Below are positions 1-7,913 of a stretch of 64,000 nucleotides of DNA, piece by piece. The DNA lies in the NCBI GenBank assembly GCA_021732785.1, contig JAKFUG010000008.1, forward strand, positions 1 to 64,000, read 5' to 3'. The DNA is from Planctomycetaceae bacterium. Its GTDB lineage: Bacteria; Planctomycetota; Planctomycetia; Planctomycetales; Planctomycetaceae. A program made the translations under genes and the position numbers. The notes beneath the pieces are model-generated. The model was not told where the DNA came from. It saw nothing but the letters and a program-made list of their open reading frames with translations, and did not search any database. Positions within the stretch are counted from its first letter, which is position 1. Each line of letters starts with the position of its first letter.

Positions 1-58
1 CGCGCACATCGGGCGGCAAAGCAGCCAACTCTTCAGGACTGATCGGTCGCGACGACAT
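1..58 (-). CDS. N-terminal fragment of a gene running off the window
   Basis: Reading leftwards from an ATG at 58 there is an open frame of 19 codons, beginning MSSRPISPEELAALPP, that reaches the window edge without a stop. The composition (Pro/Glu/Leu-rich, ELAALPPDV) looks like a real protein start. A similar stretch occurs near the N-terminus of some IS66-type transposases, but so little sequence is visible that no function is assigned. The rest of the gene lies outside the window. Confidence 0.45.
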   Translation of the reverse strand, partial: MSSRPISPEELAALPPDVR

Positions 59-235
59 CCCACAGATGTCGCCCATTTCTCAATCCGCGAGAAGCCCAAA
101 TTCCGTCCCCGCCCTGTGAACGGTTACCTGGTGGCTCAAAGCCGCCGTCAGTGATACCCGGTTGGGTGTGATGGTCTGTGCAAGGCATTACCTTGATCGT
201 AACATCAATGTGAACTTATTCACTGGGGTGGCGCG

Positions 236-556
236 ATGGCTGATTTCTCAGACAAAAAACTTGCACTACACATGTTGGCTGCGCGCGATGCCGACGGCTA
301 CCCTTTAGCCGCATTCCTGCGCAGAAGCATCGGGCGATACGCAATTCTTGTAACGTTCGCCGGCATCTTGGCCATTCTGTCGGTTAACCCTAGCGCGAGG
401 CTCTTGTGTGTGGCGGGCATCGGCATTTTTGCGGGCAGCGTGCTTCGCGATTTCGGCTGGGTGCGCACGGCCAATCGCCAATGGCCATTTACCAAGAAGG
501 CTGTCGATTGGGATAAAGTGCAGAAGATGGCAGATGGTGAACTCGTCGATGACTGA
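236..556 (+). CDS. Small predicted membrane protein, function unknown
   Basis: A 106-residue protein with an ATG start and a weak purine-rich upstream stretch (ggggtgg). Residues about 31-52 (YAILVTFAGILAIL...) and 54-70 (ARLLCVAGIGIFAGSVL) are two closely spaced hydrophobic segments, so it is probably a two-pass inner-membrane protein with both ends on the same side. The first 30 residues are charged and may form a cytoplasmic helix. The C-terminus is acidic. No family is recognised. It stands alone between the window-edge gene and a repeat-rich intergenic region, with no sign of an operon. Confidence 0.6.
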   Translation: MADFSDKKLALHMLAARDADGYPLAAFLRRSIGRYAILVTFAGILAILSVNPSARLLCVAGIGIFAGSVLRDFGWVRTANRQWPFTKKAVDWDKVQKMADGELVDD

Positions 557-639
557 CACCCAGCGTATGGGGCTCTTCCATGTCATCGGAATACCACAAG
601 CGAGGTGGCCCGGCTTGAATTAGTTTAGCAACCGTGGAT

Positions 640-725
640 GTGCCACTGCTTCGTACTCGAAGCAGTGCTTTCGGACGTTTCGGGAAGCGCCCCAAGACAC
701 TGCTTCGAGTACAAAGCAGTGGCAC
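640..725. repeat. Long imperfect palindrome (GTGCCACTGCTTCG family)
   Basis: The left arm at 640-670 (GTGCCACTGCTTCGTACTCG...) is complementary to the right arm at about 696-725 (...CAAAGCAGTGGCAC). Each arm also contains an inner CACTGCTTCG/CGAAGCAGTG hairpin. The arm ends resemble the GTGCCACTGG elements at 26 kb, 30 kb and 54 kb and the TGCCACGGCTTCG element at 10.7 kb. It is a transcribable cruciform-like intergenic repeat. Confidence 0.75.
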
Positions 726-890
726 TTTCATTTTGAGCTTGGCGGGCGGCAGGTGGCTGGGGCGAAGTCTTCGCCGCCCTGGAGGTTGTTTCGAGACGTT
801 TGCTGAACTCAACGATTGTTGCCGAGGAACTGGGTCGTCGAGGACTCCGACGCCAGCCACCCGGCCGCGCCGCCTTGATCAGGCTCGTCT

Positions 891-1043
891 CAGACCGGAG
901 CGCGAGCGACGGTCGTCATTGGAGGGAAGTGCCCAGATTCAAACGCCTAAAGCGATGAGTGGCGAAGTGAATTCAAACTCTGTGTTTGTCGCGTCGCTTT
1001 GGAGATTCCATTTCTTGACTCCCGTCGCTTGCGCTCCGGTCTG
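891..1043. repeat. Inverted repeat with widely spaced 22-base arms
   Basis: Arm 891-912 is CAGACCGGAGCG followed by CGAGCGACGG. Arm 1022-1043 is its reverse complement with about one mismatch (CCGTCGCTTGCG...CCGGTCTG). The arms enclose about 110 bases of non-coding DNA just downstream (3') of the minus-strand AraC-type gene. Confidence 0.65.
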
Positions 1044-1051
1044 GGACGGAG

Positions 1052-1825
1052 TTAACGCCATCGCTGCTGCGCGTCCGGGGCGTATTGCCGGCGATACGCC
1101 CGTGGTGTCAGTCCCGTGTGTCGTGAGAACTGTTTGGTGAAACTGCTTTGATCGTAGAAGCCGGTCTCTTCGGAGATCGATGCGATGGTGCGGTCGCTGT
1201 GGAGCAGGGCCTGGCTGGCGGCGTTGATGCGGACGCGGAGGACGTATTGCTGCGGCGTCATCTGGAACAGGTTTTTGAACTTGCGGTCGAACTGGCTCAC
1301 CGACAAATGCACGAGCCGCGCGAGGTCTTCGATGCGAAGCCGCTCGGCGTAGTGTTCGACGACATACGTCAGGACGCGTTCCATTTCCTGATACGGTTTC
1401 AGCAGCGTTTCGGTCTGCTCGAAGTCGCGCATCACACCGGCGACGCCGATGACTTTGCCGCCGTCGCCGAAGAGGGGCGTCTTCGTCGAGATGAACCACC
1501 GCAGTTGACCGGCCGCGTCGCCCACCAGCCAGATTTGATTCGGCAGCGCTACGCCCGCTTCCATCACCCGCCGGTCTTCGCGAACGTATTGCTCGGCGAG
1601 GTGCCGGGGGTGAAAATCGAAATCGGTGAGGCCGACGATCTGCTCGACATGCTGGCAGCCGTGCAGCCGAAGGTTGGCGGCATTCATCAGCATGAACCGC
1701 CCGGCGGCGTCCTTCGCGAAGAAATAGACTTCGGGAAGAAAGTCGAGCAGTCGTAACAGATGGGCCGGATTCTCCAGTCGCTGAAAGAATTCCGACTGAG
1801 CGGCGCGAGCGTCTTCAGTCCTCAT
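1052..1825 (-). CDS. PAS-sensor AraC/XylS-family transcriptional regulator
   Basis: A 257-residue cytoplasmic DNA-binding regulator. Residues about 20-130 form a PAS domain (DFLPEVYFFAKDAAGRF near the start, GVAGVMRDF near its end), a likely small-ligand or redox sensor. Residues about 150-250 form the double helix-turn-helix AraC domain, with IEDLARLVHLSVSQFDRKFK in the first helix-turn-helix and GFYDQSSFTKQFSRHTGLTP as the family signature. The frame can be extended to a TTG two codons earlier, but the ATG at 1825 is preferred. It is divergent from the DUF1501 gene starting at 2051, with a double palindrome between them. Its targets are not indicated by the sequence; this PAS-AraC layout is common in planctomycetes. 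Confidence 0.9.
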   Translation of the reverse strand: MRTEDARAAQSEFFQRLENPAHLLRLLDFLPEVYFFAKDAAGRFMLMNAANLRLHGCQHVEQIVGLTDFDFHPRHLAEQYVREDRRVMEAGVALPNQIWLVGDAAGQLRWFISTKTPLFGDGGKVIGVAGVMRDFEQTETLLKPYQEMERVLTYVVEHYAERLRIEDLARLVHLSVSQFDRKFKNLFQMTPQQYVLRVRINAASQALLHSDRTIASISEETGFYDQSSFTKQFSRHTGLTPRAYRRQYAPDAQQRWR

Positions 1826-1916
1826 GCGCAAAAAATACCAAAACTTGCGGAGACGTTACAAGACGACAGCGGTCGCCGGTCGGTATACAATGCACAGACG
1901 CTGCGCGGTTGCGACC

Positions 1917-2002
1917 GCACCCCGGCTGCTTCTTCGCAGCCGGGGTGCTTGCAGACAGCGCTGACCTTGAGCATCCCGGCTTCTCGGAAGCAGCCGGGAT
2001 GC
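1917..2002. repeat. Tandem pair of palindromes (CACCCCGGCTGC / CATCCCGGCTTC)
   Basis: Two adjacent palindromes, 1917-1948 (GCACCCCGGCTGC...GCAGCCGGGGTGC) and 1971-2002 (GCATCCCGGCTTC...GCAGCCGGGATGC), lie in the divergent gap between the AraC-type regulator and the DUF1501 gene. The same pair, in the same order and orientation, recurs at 20568-20662. Confidence 0.85.
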
Positions 2003-2050
2003 GACTGTCTATCGACCAAGTTTGATGAACGTGTTCGAGGAGCTTCGCCG

Positions 2051-3439
2051 ATGTTGCAACTCACCGGTTCCGGGACGGCTCACACCTGCGATGGGATGAC
2101 CCGCCGCGATTTTCTGCAGGTCGGCTCGCTGGGGGCGATCGGCCTAACGCTGGCCGATCTGGCGGCGATGGAAGCCCGCGCGGCGTCCACCGGCGGGAAG
2201 CCGGGGCGAGATGATCGCAGCGTGATCATGATCTTCAACCTCGGGGCACCGAGTCAGCTCGACACGTTTGATCCGAAGCCCGAAGCGCCGTCGGAAATCC
2301 GCGGGCCGTTTCAGGCGATCAGAACGGCGTCCCCCGAGATCGAGTTGAGCGAGATTCTGCCGAAGCACGCGGCGGTCGCGGACAAGTTCTCGCTGATTCG
2401 CAGTTGCAATCACAGCAACCCGGCGGTGCATGATGTCGGCTGGCAGATGATGCAGACCGGCCGGTTCTTCACTGGTGGCGTCAACACGCCGCATGCGGGA
2501 AGCGTGGCGTCGTATCTGATGGGTCGCCGCACCGATCTGCCGCCGTTCGTGGTGCTGCCCGAACTGATGGGGTCCGGCGGCGGCGGGTTGCCGAACGGTC
2601 AGGCGGGGGGCTTTCTCGGAAAGGGACACGACCCGTTCGTGTTGAATGCCGATCCGTCGAAGCCCGATTTCCAGGTGCCGGACCTGTTGCCGCCGAAGCA
2701 GATTGGCGACGTGCGGATTGAACGGCGTCGTAAGCTGCGCGATGTGGTCGATTCCACAATTGATGCGTTCGAGAAGAGTGAAAACGCCTCGCTGGTGGAC
2801 AGTAATTTCCAGGCAGCGTTCCGGATGATTTCGAGCACGCAGGCCCGAGCCGCGTTCGATCTCACGCAGGAACCGCAATCGGTCCGCGAACGCTACGGCA
2901 TGACACGGTTCGGTCAATGCTGCCTGCTCGCCCGGCGGCTGGTGGAAGCCGGGGTGCGGTTCGTGACCATCAATACGTTCCTGACTGTGTTTAACGAAGT
3001 GACATGGGACATTCATGGGACGCTGCCCTTCACTTCGATTGAAGGGATGAAGAACATCGTCGCGCCGATGTACGATCAGGCTTACAGCGCGTTGATTGAA
3101 GACTTGGTGCAGCGCGGGATGCTCGATAACACGCTGGTCTGCAACATGCAGGAATTCGGTCGCACCCCGCGCGTCAACCCGGCGGGCGGGCGCGACCATT
3201 GGCCGCAAGTGTGGACGAGCTACTTTGCCGGCGGTGGCGTGAAGGGGGGCCGGGTGATTGGCCGCAGCGACCCCATCGGCGGCTATCCCGCGGAACGTCC
3301 GGTCGGTCCTGGCGAACTCGTCGGCACCATCTTCCACAGCCTCGGCTTCGACTGCGAATCCCACCTCCCCGGCCCCGCGGGAAGACCATTCACACTGGTG
3401 GATTCGGGCATGAAGCCGGTGATGGAGTTGTTTTCGTAA
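2051..3439 (+). CDS. DUF1501 family protein, Tat-exported
   Basis: A 462-residue protein. The ATG at 2051 was chosen because it has an AGGAG ribosome-binding site at 2038-2042 and starts just before a twin-arginine signal (MTRRDFLQVGSLGAIGLTL, residues about 17-35). The upstream extension of the frame only reads through the palindromes. The body has DUF1501 features: an early NLGAPSQLDTFDPKP stretch, SHSNP-like SCNHSNPAVHDVGWQ, and late QEFGRTPRVNPAGGRDHWP with metal-ligand-like His and Asp residues. DUF1501 belongs to the alkaline-phosphatase/sulfatase-like fold and is massively expanded in planctomycetes. It usually neighbours DUF1549/DUF1553 genes, as here (4748), although two toxin-antitoxin-like pairs now separate them. 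The exact substrate is unknown. Confidence 0.92.
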   Translation: MLQLTGSGTAHTCDGMTRRDFLQVGSLGAIGLTLADLAAMEARAASTGGKPGRDDRSVIMIFNLGAPSQLDTFDPKPEAPSEIRGPFQAIRTASPEIELSEILPKHAAVADKFSLIRSCNHSNPAVHDVGWQMMQTGRFFTGGVNTPHAGSVASYLMGRRTDLPPFVVLPELMGSGGGGLPNGQAGGFLGKGHDPFVLNADPSKPDFQVPDLLPPKQIGDVRIERRRKLRDVVDSTIDAFEKSENASLVDSNFQAAFRMISSTQARAAFDLTQEPQSVRERYGMTRFGQCCLLARRLVEAGVRFVTINTFLTVFNEVTWDIHGTLPFTSIEGMKNIVAPMYDQAYSALIEDLVQRGMLDNTLVCNMQEFGRTPRVNPAGGRDHWPQVWTSYFAGGGVKGGRVIGRSDPIGGYPAERPVGPGELVGTIFHSLGFDCESHLPGPAGRPFTLVDSGMKPVMELFS

Positions 3440-3534
3440 AGTCCACGGTCAACGCTTGCGCTTTGCTGACGCTCTGGGATGACCTCACACTACTCTGGCA
3501 ACACCCCAAACGCATACTGTCCGCCGAGTTCACA

Positions 3535-3792
3535 ATGCGCCGTTTCAAATGGATTGAATGGAATCTGCAGAAGATCGACGGACACGCTTTGATGCCTGAA
3601 GCGGTCGAAGCTGCTTTCGATCGCGTTTACCACCTGAAAGAACGAAACGACGGCTCTTTTGAAATGTACGCCGAAACTCCCTCGGGCCGACGAATCTGGG
3701 TGATCTGGCGGTATGATCGAGAAGGGGATGCGATTCCGGACATTTTTGGTGATCTGGATGACGCTCCGATTTTCGTCATCACCGCCTATTAG
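3535..3792 (+). CDS. BrnT-like putative toxin
   Basis: An 85-residue protein. The pattern FKWIEWNLQKIDGHALMPEAVEAAF followed by RRIWVIWRY and a final IFVITAY matches the general layout of BrnT ribonuclease toxins (a W-x-x-x-N-x-x-K-I-x-x-H N-terminus and an R-V-I-T-A-like C-terminus). The frame is open further upstream into the DUF1501 gene, but the ATG at 3535 begins the conserved region. The next gene starts 11 bases downstream and looks like a small antitoxin, which fits the toxin-first order of BrnTA. Resemblance was judged by eye, and an unrelated DUF4258-like protein is possible. Confidence 0.6.
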   Translation: MRRFKWIEWNLQKIDGHALMPEAVEAAFDRVYHLKERNDGSFEMYAETPSGRRIWVIWRYDREGDAIPDIFGDLDDAPIFVITAY

Positions 3793-3803
3793 GGAAAACC
3801 AAC

Positions 3804-4052
3804 ATGTTGATTCCGATCATTGATGATCGCCCGGCGGAACGACGGGCGCAGGACGAGGAAATTGCCGCAGAACCCCCGCTTCCACCACCGGAGTTGCCTG
3901 CCGATGCGCAGGCATTCCCAGTGGAAAAGCATCTCCCACAGAGGCGTCCCGTGGCGGTGGCAGGCATTGTCGAAAACGGACTCGTGCGTCCACTCGATGC
4001 GTCCGTCAAACTGCGCGAAAGCGGGCGCGTCATTATTGTCACATCAGAGTAA
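3804..4052 (+). CDS. Small putative antitoxin with AF2212/DUF104-like C-terminus
   Basis: An 82-residue protein. The N-terminal half is low-complexity, acidic and Pro-rich (EEIAAEPPLPPPELP), probably disordered. The C-terminal 32 residues (VAGIVENGLVRPLDASVKL...VIIVTSE) look like the short beta-rich AF2212/DUF104 antitoxin fold, whose hallmark is an A-x-Y-E-N-G-V-L-x-P-L motif. It starts 11 bases after the BrnT-like gene, with AGGGA upstream of the ATG, so the two are probably co-transcribed. Assignment as the cognate antitoxin is inference from position and this motif. A BrnA-type ribbon-helix-helix is not seen. Confidence 0.5.
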   Translation: MLIPIIDDRPAERRAQDEEIAAEPPLPPPELPADAQAFPVEKHLPQRRPVAVAGIVENGLVRPLDASVKLRESGRVIIVTSE

Positions 4053-4112
4053 TGGAGATTGGAACGATTCCGTAACGCTTGCGCTTTGCGGGTCACAAAG
4101 GAAGCCGACGTT

Positions 4113-4370
4113 ATGTCCTTAACGATTTCCGACGAACTCCTCACGGCCGTCAAAGCCGCCTCGGGTAAACCGGTGCTTCTCACCGACCCGCAGACCCATC
4201 AAGATTATGTGGTGATCCCCGCCACGTTATATGACGAATTGACCGCCGGGAGTCCGCAAAAAGTCTTCTCGAAGGAGGAGCAAGTTCAACTACTGGTCGC
4301 GGTCGGGCTTCGTGTCGGATGGGATGATCCGGCTTTGGATGTCTATAACGACGTGGAGCCGGAGTCGTGA
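4113..4370 (+). CDS. Putative MazE-like antitoxin of the downstream MazF-type toxin
   Basis: An 85-residue acidic protein beginning MSLTISDELLTAVKAASGKP. The ATG at 4113 follows an AAAGGA site. The region just upstream carries a dispersed CGCTTGCGCTTTGCG sequence and is unlikely to be coding. The Asp/Glu-rich C-terminus is typical of a flexible toxin-neutralising tail. The stop codon overlaps the GTG start of the MazF/PemK-type gene (GTGA), giving translational coupling and strong support for an antitoxin-toxin pair. No AbrB-type DNA-binding motif is clearly visible, so the function rests mainly on context. Confidence 0.65.
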   Translation: MSLTISDELLTAVKAASGKPVLLTDPQTHQDYVVIPATLYDELTAGSPQKVFSKEEQVQLLVAVGLRVGWDDPALDVYNDVEPES

Positions 4371-4726
4371 AAAGCGTGCGGCGTGGCGACGTTGTGGTCG
4401 CCAATTTCCCCTACAGCGATCAGAGTGGCAGCAAGAAACGTCCCGCGCTGGTGGTGCAGGATGATCGATGGAATCAAAGCCTTGATGACACCATTCTGGC
4501 CTTCATCACAAGCGGCGTTCATCAGTATGTCGGTGCTCCTACACAGAAGCTCATTCAGATGGGAACGCCGGAAAGTAGCGGGTCGGGACTTCGGACAGAT
4601 TCGGTGATCGAGTGCAATACACTCTTGACCTATGACATCAGCTTAATTGTGAACAGTGTCGGTCGTTTGAATCCCGCAGTGATGGCAGACATTGACAACT
4701 GTCTTCGTGCAAGTCTCGGACTGTAA
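4367..4726 (+). CDS. MazF/PemK-family endoribonuclease toxin
   Basis: A 119-residue protein with the PemK/MazF fold signature. The N-terminal RRGDVVVANFPYSDQSGSKKRPALVVQ has the conserved R-G-D/E-V and K-x-R-P-A-L-V motifs. A central LRTDSVIECN strand and a VGRLNPAVMADI C-terminus follow. Members cleave mRNA at short single-stranded sequences and are neutralised by the upstream gene product. It starts at a GTG overlapping the upstream stop, so the pair is coupled. It lies between DUF1501 and the DUF1549/1553 gene, immediately after another toxin-antitoxin-like pair. Confidence 0.9.
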   Translation: MKSVRRGDVVVANFPYSDQSGSKKRPALVVQDDRWNQSLDDTILAFITSGVHQYVGAPTQKLIQMGTPESSGSGLRTDSVIECNTLLTYDISLIVNSVGRLNPAVMADIDNCLRASLGL

Positions 4727-4747
4727 TTCCATCAATGAGGTGCTTCC

Positions 4748-7174
4748 GTGCATTGGTTTCCAGTCTTATTGGTGTTCTCGACTGTTGCAGTCTCCGCCGC
4801 GGACATCGCTGTCCTGCCCGCGGACATCACGCTCACCGGCCCGGAAGCCCGGCAGCGTTTGCTCGTGCAGCGTGTGGACGACGGCAGCATCGGGGCGGAA
4901 CTGCGCAATGGCGTGCAGTACACGTCATCGAATGAAGCGGTTGTCCGCGTAATCGATGGCATTCTCACCCCCATCGGCAACGGGCAGGCGAAGGTCACCG
5001 TGGCCGCCGAGGGGAAGACCGTCACCGCGAATGTGGTCGTCGAGAAATTCGAGGTGCCGCATGTGTGGAACTATCGCAATCAGGTGCAGTCGGTGTTGTC
5101 GAAGACCGGGTGCAACACGGGGGCGTGTCACGGAGCGTCCGCGGGGAAGAACGGGTTCAAACTGTCGTTGCGCGGATACGATCCCGAAGGCGATTTTCTC
5201 ACGCTCACTCGGCAAGCACGGGGACGGCGCATCGTGCCGCATGATCCCGGCCGGAGTCTGTTGCTGACGAAACCGACGGGGGCGATTCCGCACAAGGGGG
5301 GCTTGCGGTTCCGCGAAGATTCCCTCGAATACCGCGTGATCGCCGAGTGGATCGCCCAGGGACAACCCGGCCCGTCGGCGGACGATCCGAAAGTCTCCCG
5401 GCTGGAGATTCTTCCCGCCGGGGTGCGACTTTCCGCAGGCGACAAGCAGTCGCTGGTGGTGCGGGCCCACTTCTCGGACGGCCATGTCGAAGATGTGACC
5501 CGCTGGGCGAAGTACACAACGACCAATCTCACCGCGTGCAATGTCGATGATCAAGGATTGGTGTCGGTGACGGGCAGCGGAGAAGCCGCGGTCGTGGCGT
5601 GGTACCTCGCCCACAATGTCGCGGCGACAGTGACGGTGCCCTATGCCCAGGCGGTCGCTCCCGAGGCGTACACGCTCGCCCCGCAAGCGAACATCATCGA
5701 CAAACTCGTGCTCGACAAATTGCAGGCGCTGAACATGCCCCCGTCGGCGCTCTGCACCGATGGCGAATTCCTCCGCCGCGCCCATCTCGACACCATCGGC
5801 GTTCTTCCGACTGCCGAGGAAGCCACGCGGTTTCTTGCCGATCCCGATCCGCTGAAGCGACAAAAACTCGTCGATGATCTGCTCACACGGGCCGAGTTCG
5901 TCGACTATTGGACGTATTATTGGTCGGACGTGTTACTGCTGACGGGCAATCGCCTGCGGCCAGATGCGCTGAAATCGTTCTCGAACTGGATTCGGGACAA
6001 GGTCGCGGCGAACGCGCCGTGGGATCAGTTCGTCCGCGAGATGGTGACAGCGAAGGGAAGCACGATCGAGAACGGTGCGGCGAACTTCTACGCGCTCCAT
6101 CAAGACCCGCTCGACATGGCCGAAACGACCTCGATGGCGTTTCTGGGGATGTCGATCAACTGTGCCCGCTGCCATGATCACCCCCTCGAAAAATGGACCA
6201 ACGACGATTACTACGGCATGGCGAGTCTGTTTGCCCGCGTCCGAGGCAAAGGCTGGGGCGGCGATTTTCGCAGCGGCGACGGCAACCGCACGATCTTCCT
6301 GGCGGACCGTGGCGAACTCATCCAACCGCGAATTGCCAGAGCCCAATTGCCGCGGCCATTGGATGGGACCGCATTAACGTTTGAAGACCCCGCCGATCGT
6401 CGCGAGCATCTCGCCAAGTGGTTGACCTCGCCGGAGAACCCGTACTTCAGCCGGGCGGTGGCGAACCGCATCTGGGCGAATTTTCTGGGTGTGGGACTGG
6501 TCGAAAAAGTCGATGACCTGCGGCTCACCAACCCCGCGAGCAACGAGCATCTGCTGACGGCGCTCGCGGACCACGTCGTGCAGAACCAGTACGACCTGAA
6601 GTCGCTCATGCGGTTGATCCTCAACTCACAGACGTATCAACGCTCCAGTCACGTCTTGCCGGAAAATGTGGCGGATCAACGGTTCTATGCCCGGTGTTAT
6701 CCACGGCGGTTGAAAGCCGAAGTGCTGCTCGATGCGGTGAGTGATGTCACCGGCGTGATGAATGCCTTCAAGGATCACCCTGCGGGGACACGGACGCTGC
6801 AACTGAAGGATGCCTCCGTGGCGTCGTACTTCCTCGACACCTTCGGCCGTCCAGAGCGCATCCTCACCTGCACTTGTGAACGAAGCGACGAACCGAGCAT
6901 GACGCAGATTCTGCACCTCGCGAACGGCAAGACGCTGCTCGAAAAACTGGAAGCGAAAGAGGGCCGCATCGCAAAATGGGTCGACGACAAAACGCCGCCG
7001 GAGCAATTGGTCGATCAGTTGTTTCTCACTGCACTCAGTCGGTTGCCGTCGGAGAACGAAAAATCGCGGCTCATCGCCGCGTTGACGGAAGTCCCCGAGA
7101 ACGAACGCCGGGCGGTGATGGAAGACATCATGTGGAGCGTGCTGACCAGCCGCGAGTTTTTGTTTCAGCATTGA
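4748..7174 (+). CDS. Secreted DUF1549/DUF1553 protein with Ig-like domains
   Basis: An 808-residue protein starting at GTG 4748. Residues 1-18 are a signal peptide ([16 protein letters not shown]). Residues about 20-98 are a bacterial Ig-like segment. Next come a cysteine segment CNTGACHGASAGKNGFKLSLRG (residues about 119-140) with a CX4CH motif, and a second Ig-like stretch (about 215-300). DUF1549 follows (about 310-490, FLRRAHLDTIGVLPTAEEA... and CARCHDHPLEKW with CXXCH). DUF1553 is last (about 535-800, FSRAVANRIWANFLGVGLV and RRLKAEVLLDAVSDVTG). This architecture is close to restricted to planctomycetes and verrucomicrobia and is paired with DUF1501 proteins in the periplasm. Its biochemical role is unproven; the CXXCH suggests possible haem binding. 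Confidence 0.92.
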   Translation: MHWFPVLLVFSTVAVSAADIAVLPADITLTGPEARQRLLVQRVDDGSIGAELRNGVQYTSSNEAVVRVIDGILTPIGNGQAKVTVAAEGKTVTANVVVEKFEVPHVWNYRNQVQSVLSKTGCNTGACHGASAGKNGFKLSLRGYDPEGDFLTLTRQARGRRIVPHDPGRSLLLTKPTGAIPHKGGLRFREDSLEYRVIAEWIAQGQPGPSADDPKVSRLEILPAGVRLSAGDKQSLVVRAHFSDGHVEDVTRWAKYTTTNLTACNVDDQGLVSVTGSGEAAVVAWYLAHNVAATVTVPYAQAVAPEAYTLAPQANIIDKLVLDKLQALNMPPSALCTDGEFLRRAHLDTIGVLPTAEEATRFLADPDPLKRQKLVDDLLTRAEFVDYWTYYWSDVLLLTGNRLRPDALKSFSNWIRDKVAANAPWDQFVREMVTAKGSTIENGAANFYALHQDPLDMAETTSMAFLGMSINCARCHDHPLEKWTNDDYYGMASLFARVRGKGWGGDFRSGDGNRTIFLADRGELIQPRIARAQLPRPLDGTALTFEDPADRREHLAKWLTSPENPYFSRAVANRIWANFLGVGLVEKVDDLRLTNPASNEHLLTALADHVVQNQYDLKSLMRLILNSQTYQRSSHVLPENVADQRFYARCYPRRLKAEVLLDAVSDVTGVMNAFKDHPAGTRTLQLKDASVASYFLDTFGRPERILTCTCERSDEPSMTQILHLANGKTLLEKLEAKEGRIAKWVDDKTPPEQLVDQLFLTALSRLPSENEKSRLIAALTEVPENERRAVMEDIMWSVLTSREFLFQH

Positions 7175-7231
7175 AGACGAGCGGCGCGGCGTCAGCCCTC
7201 CGTGCGTGTGTATGGAAATGCGAGTCCCGTG

Positions 7232-7867
7232 ATGTCAACCATTCTTGAACCACTGACGTCTGTCGAAGAGTCGGTCGCGCGTTTGCCCGCGGAAGTGCCG
7301 ACCGTACCGATCTACCGGCTATCAGTTGAGCAATACCACCGGATGGCGGAAGTCGGAATCCTGCTCGACGGCGATCCTCTCGAACTCCTCGAAGGTTGGC
7401 TGGTACCGAAGATGACCAAGAACCCGCCGCATGAATCGACGATTCGTCTCTTGTATCGTCACCTGCATCCGCTCATGCCGGACGATTGGACCATTGATCT
7501 TCAGAGTCCGATCGAACTGGCCGATAGCGAGCCCGAGCCCGATCTCAGTATCGTTCGTTTTACCGAAGATGCCTATGCCAACCGGCATCCCACCGCGGAA
7601 GCCATTGGCCTGGTGATCGAAGTGGCGCACACCACGTTGGCCATCGACCGCGGGATCAAGCGTCGCGTCTACGCCGCCGCGGGAATCGGCGAGTATTGGA
7701 TCGCCAACTTGATGGAGGAAATCATTGAAGTCTACACCCAGCCAAATCCCTCCGCTGGCGGTGCCACCTATTCACAGCGGCACGACTACACACCGGGGCA
7801 ATCCGTGCCCCTGGTGCTGGGTGGGAAAACGCTGGGTGAGATCGCGGTGGCTGATGTGTTGCCCTGA
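7232..7867 (+). CDS. Uma2-family (DUF820) putative endonuclease
   Basis: A 211-residue protein. Uma2 features are GILLDGDPLELLEGWLVPKMTKNPPHE near residue 50 (the E-L-x-x-G motif), PDLSIVRF, and VIEVAHTTLAIDRGIKRRVYAAAGIGEYWI with the conserved E-V-x-x-x-T and K-x-x-x-Y-A-x-x-G-I-x-E-Y-W-I motifs. This is a PD-(D/E)XK-like nuclease core abundant in cyanobacteria and planctomycetes. Start 7232 (ATG) is preferred; a GTG at 7202 is possible. It sits alone between two secreted planctomycete-specific proteins and has no obvious functional link to them. Confidence 0.85.
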   Translation: MSTILEPLTSVEESVARLPAEVPTVPIYRLSVEQYHRMAEVGILLDGDPLELLEGWLVPKMTKNPPHESTIRLLYRHLHPLMPDDWTIDLQSPIELADSEPEPDLSIVRFTEDAYANRHPTAEAIGLVIEVAHTTLAIDRGIKRRVYAAAGIGEYWIANLMEEIIEVYTQPNPSAGGATYSQRHDYTPGQSVPLVLGGKTLGEIAVADVLP

Positions 7868-7913
7868 TCCGTGAACATGGTCTGTGAAATCTGACATCGA
7901 AGAGAGTCATCCG

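Larger units (their letters stand above)
557..1051. other. Intergenic region, about 500 bp, with inverted repeats and no convincing gene
   Basis: Frames here overlap palindromic repeats and have no family resemblance, so no gene is called. Two inverted repeats are visible: a long one at 640-725 and a second with arms at 891-912 and 1022-1043. The second pairs CAGACCGGAGCG...CGACGG with its near-perfect complement about 110 bases away. Confidence 0.6.

Noticed and set aside
634-1140. 168-codon plus-strand open frame over the 640-725 repeat
   Set aside because: It begins in a palindromic repeat, runs into the AraC gene's 3' end, and is not protein-like.
2144-3364. 406-codon open frame on the minus strand, opposite the DUF1501 gene
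   Set aside because: The plus strand encodes a protein with clear family features here. The minus-strand product has His/Arg-rich, low-complexity sequence typical of a shadow frame in G+C-rich coding DNA.
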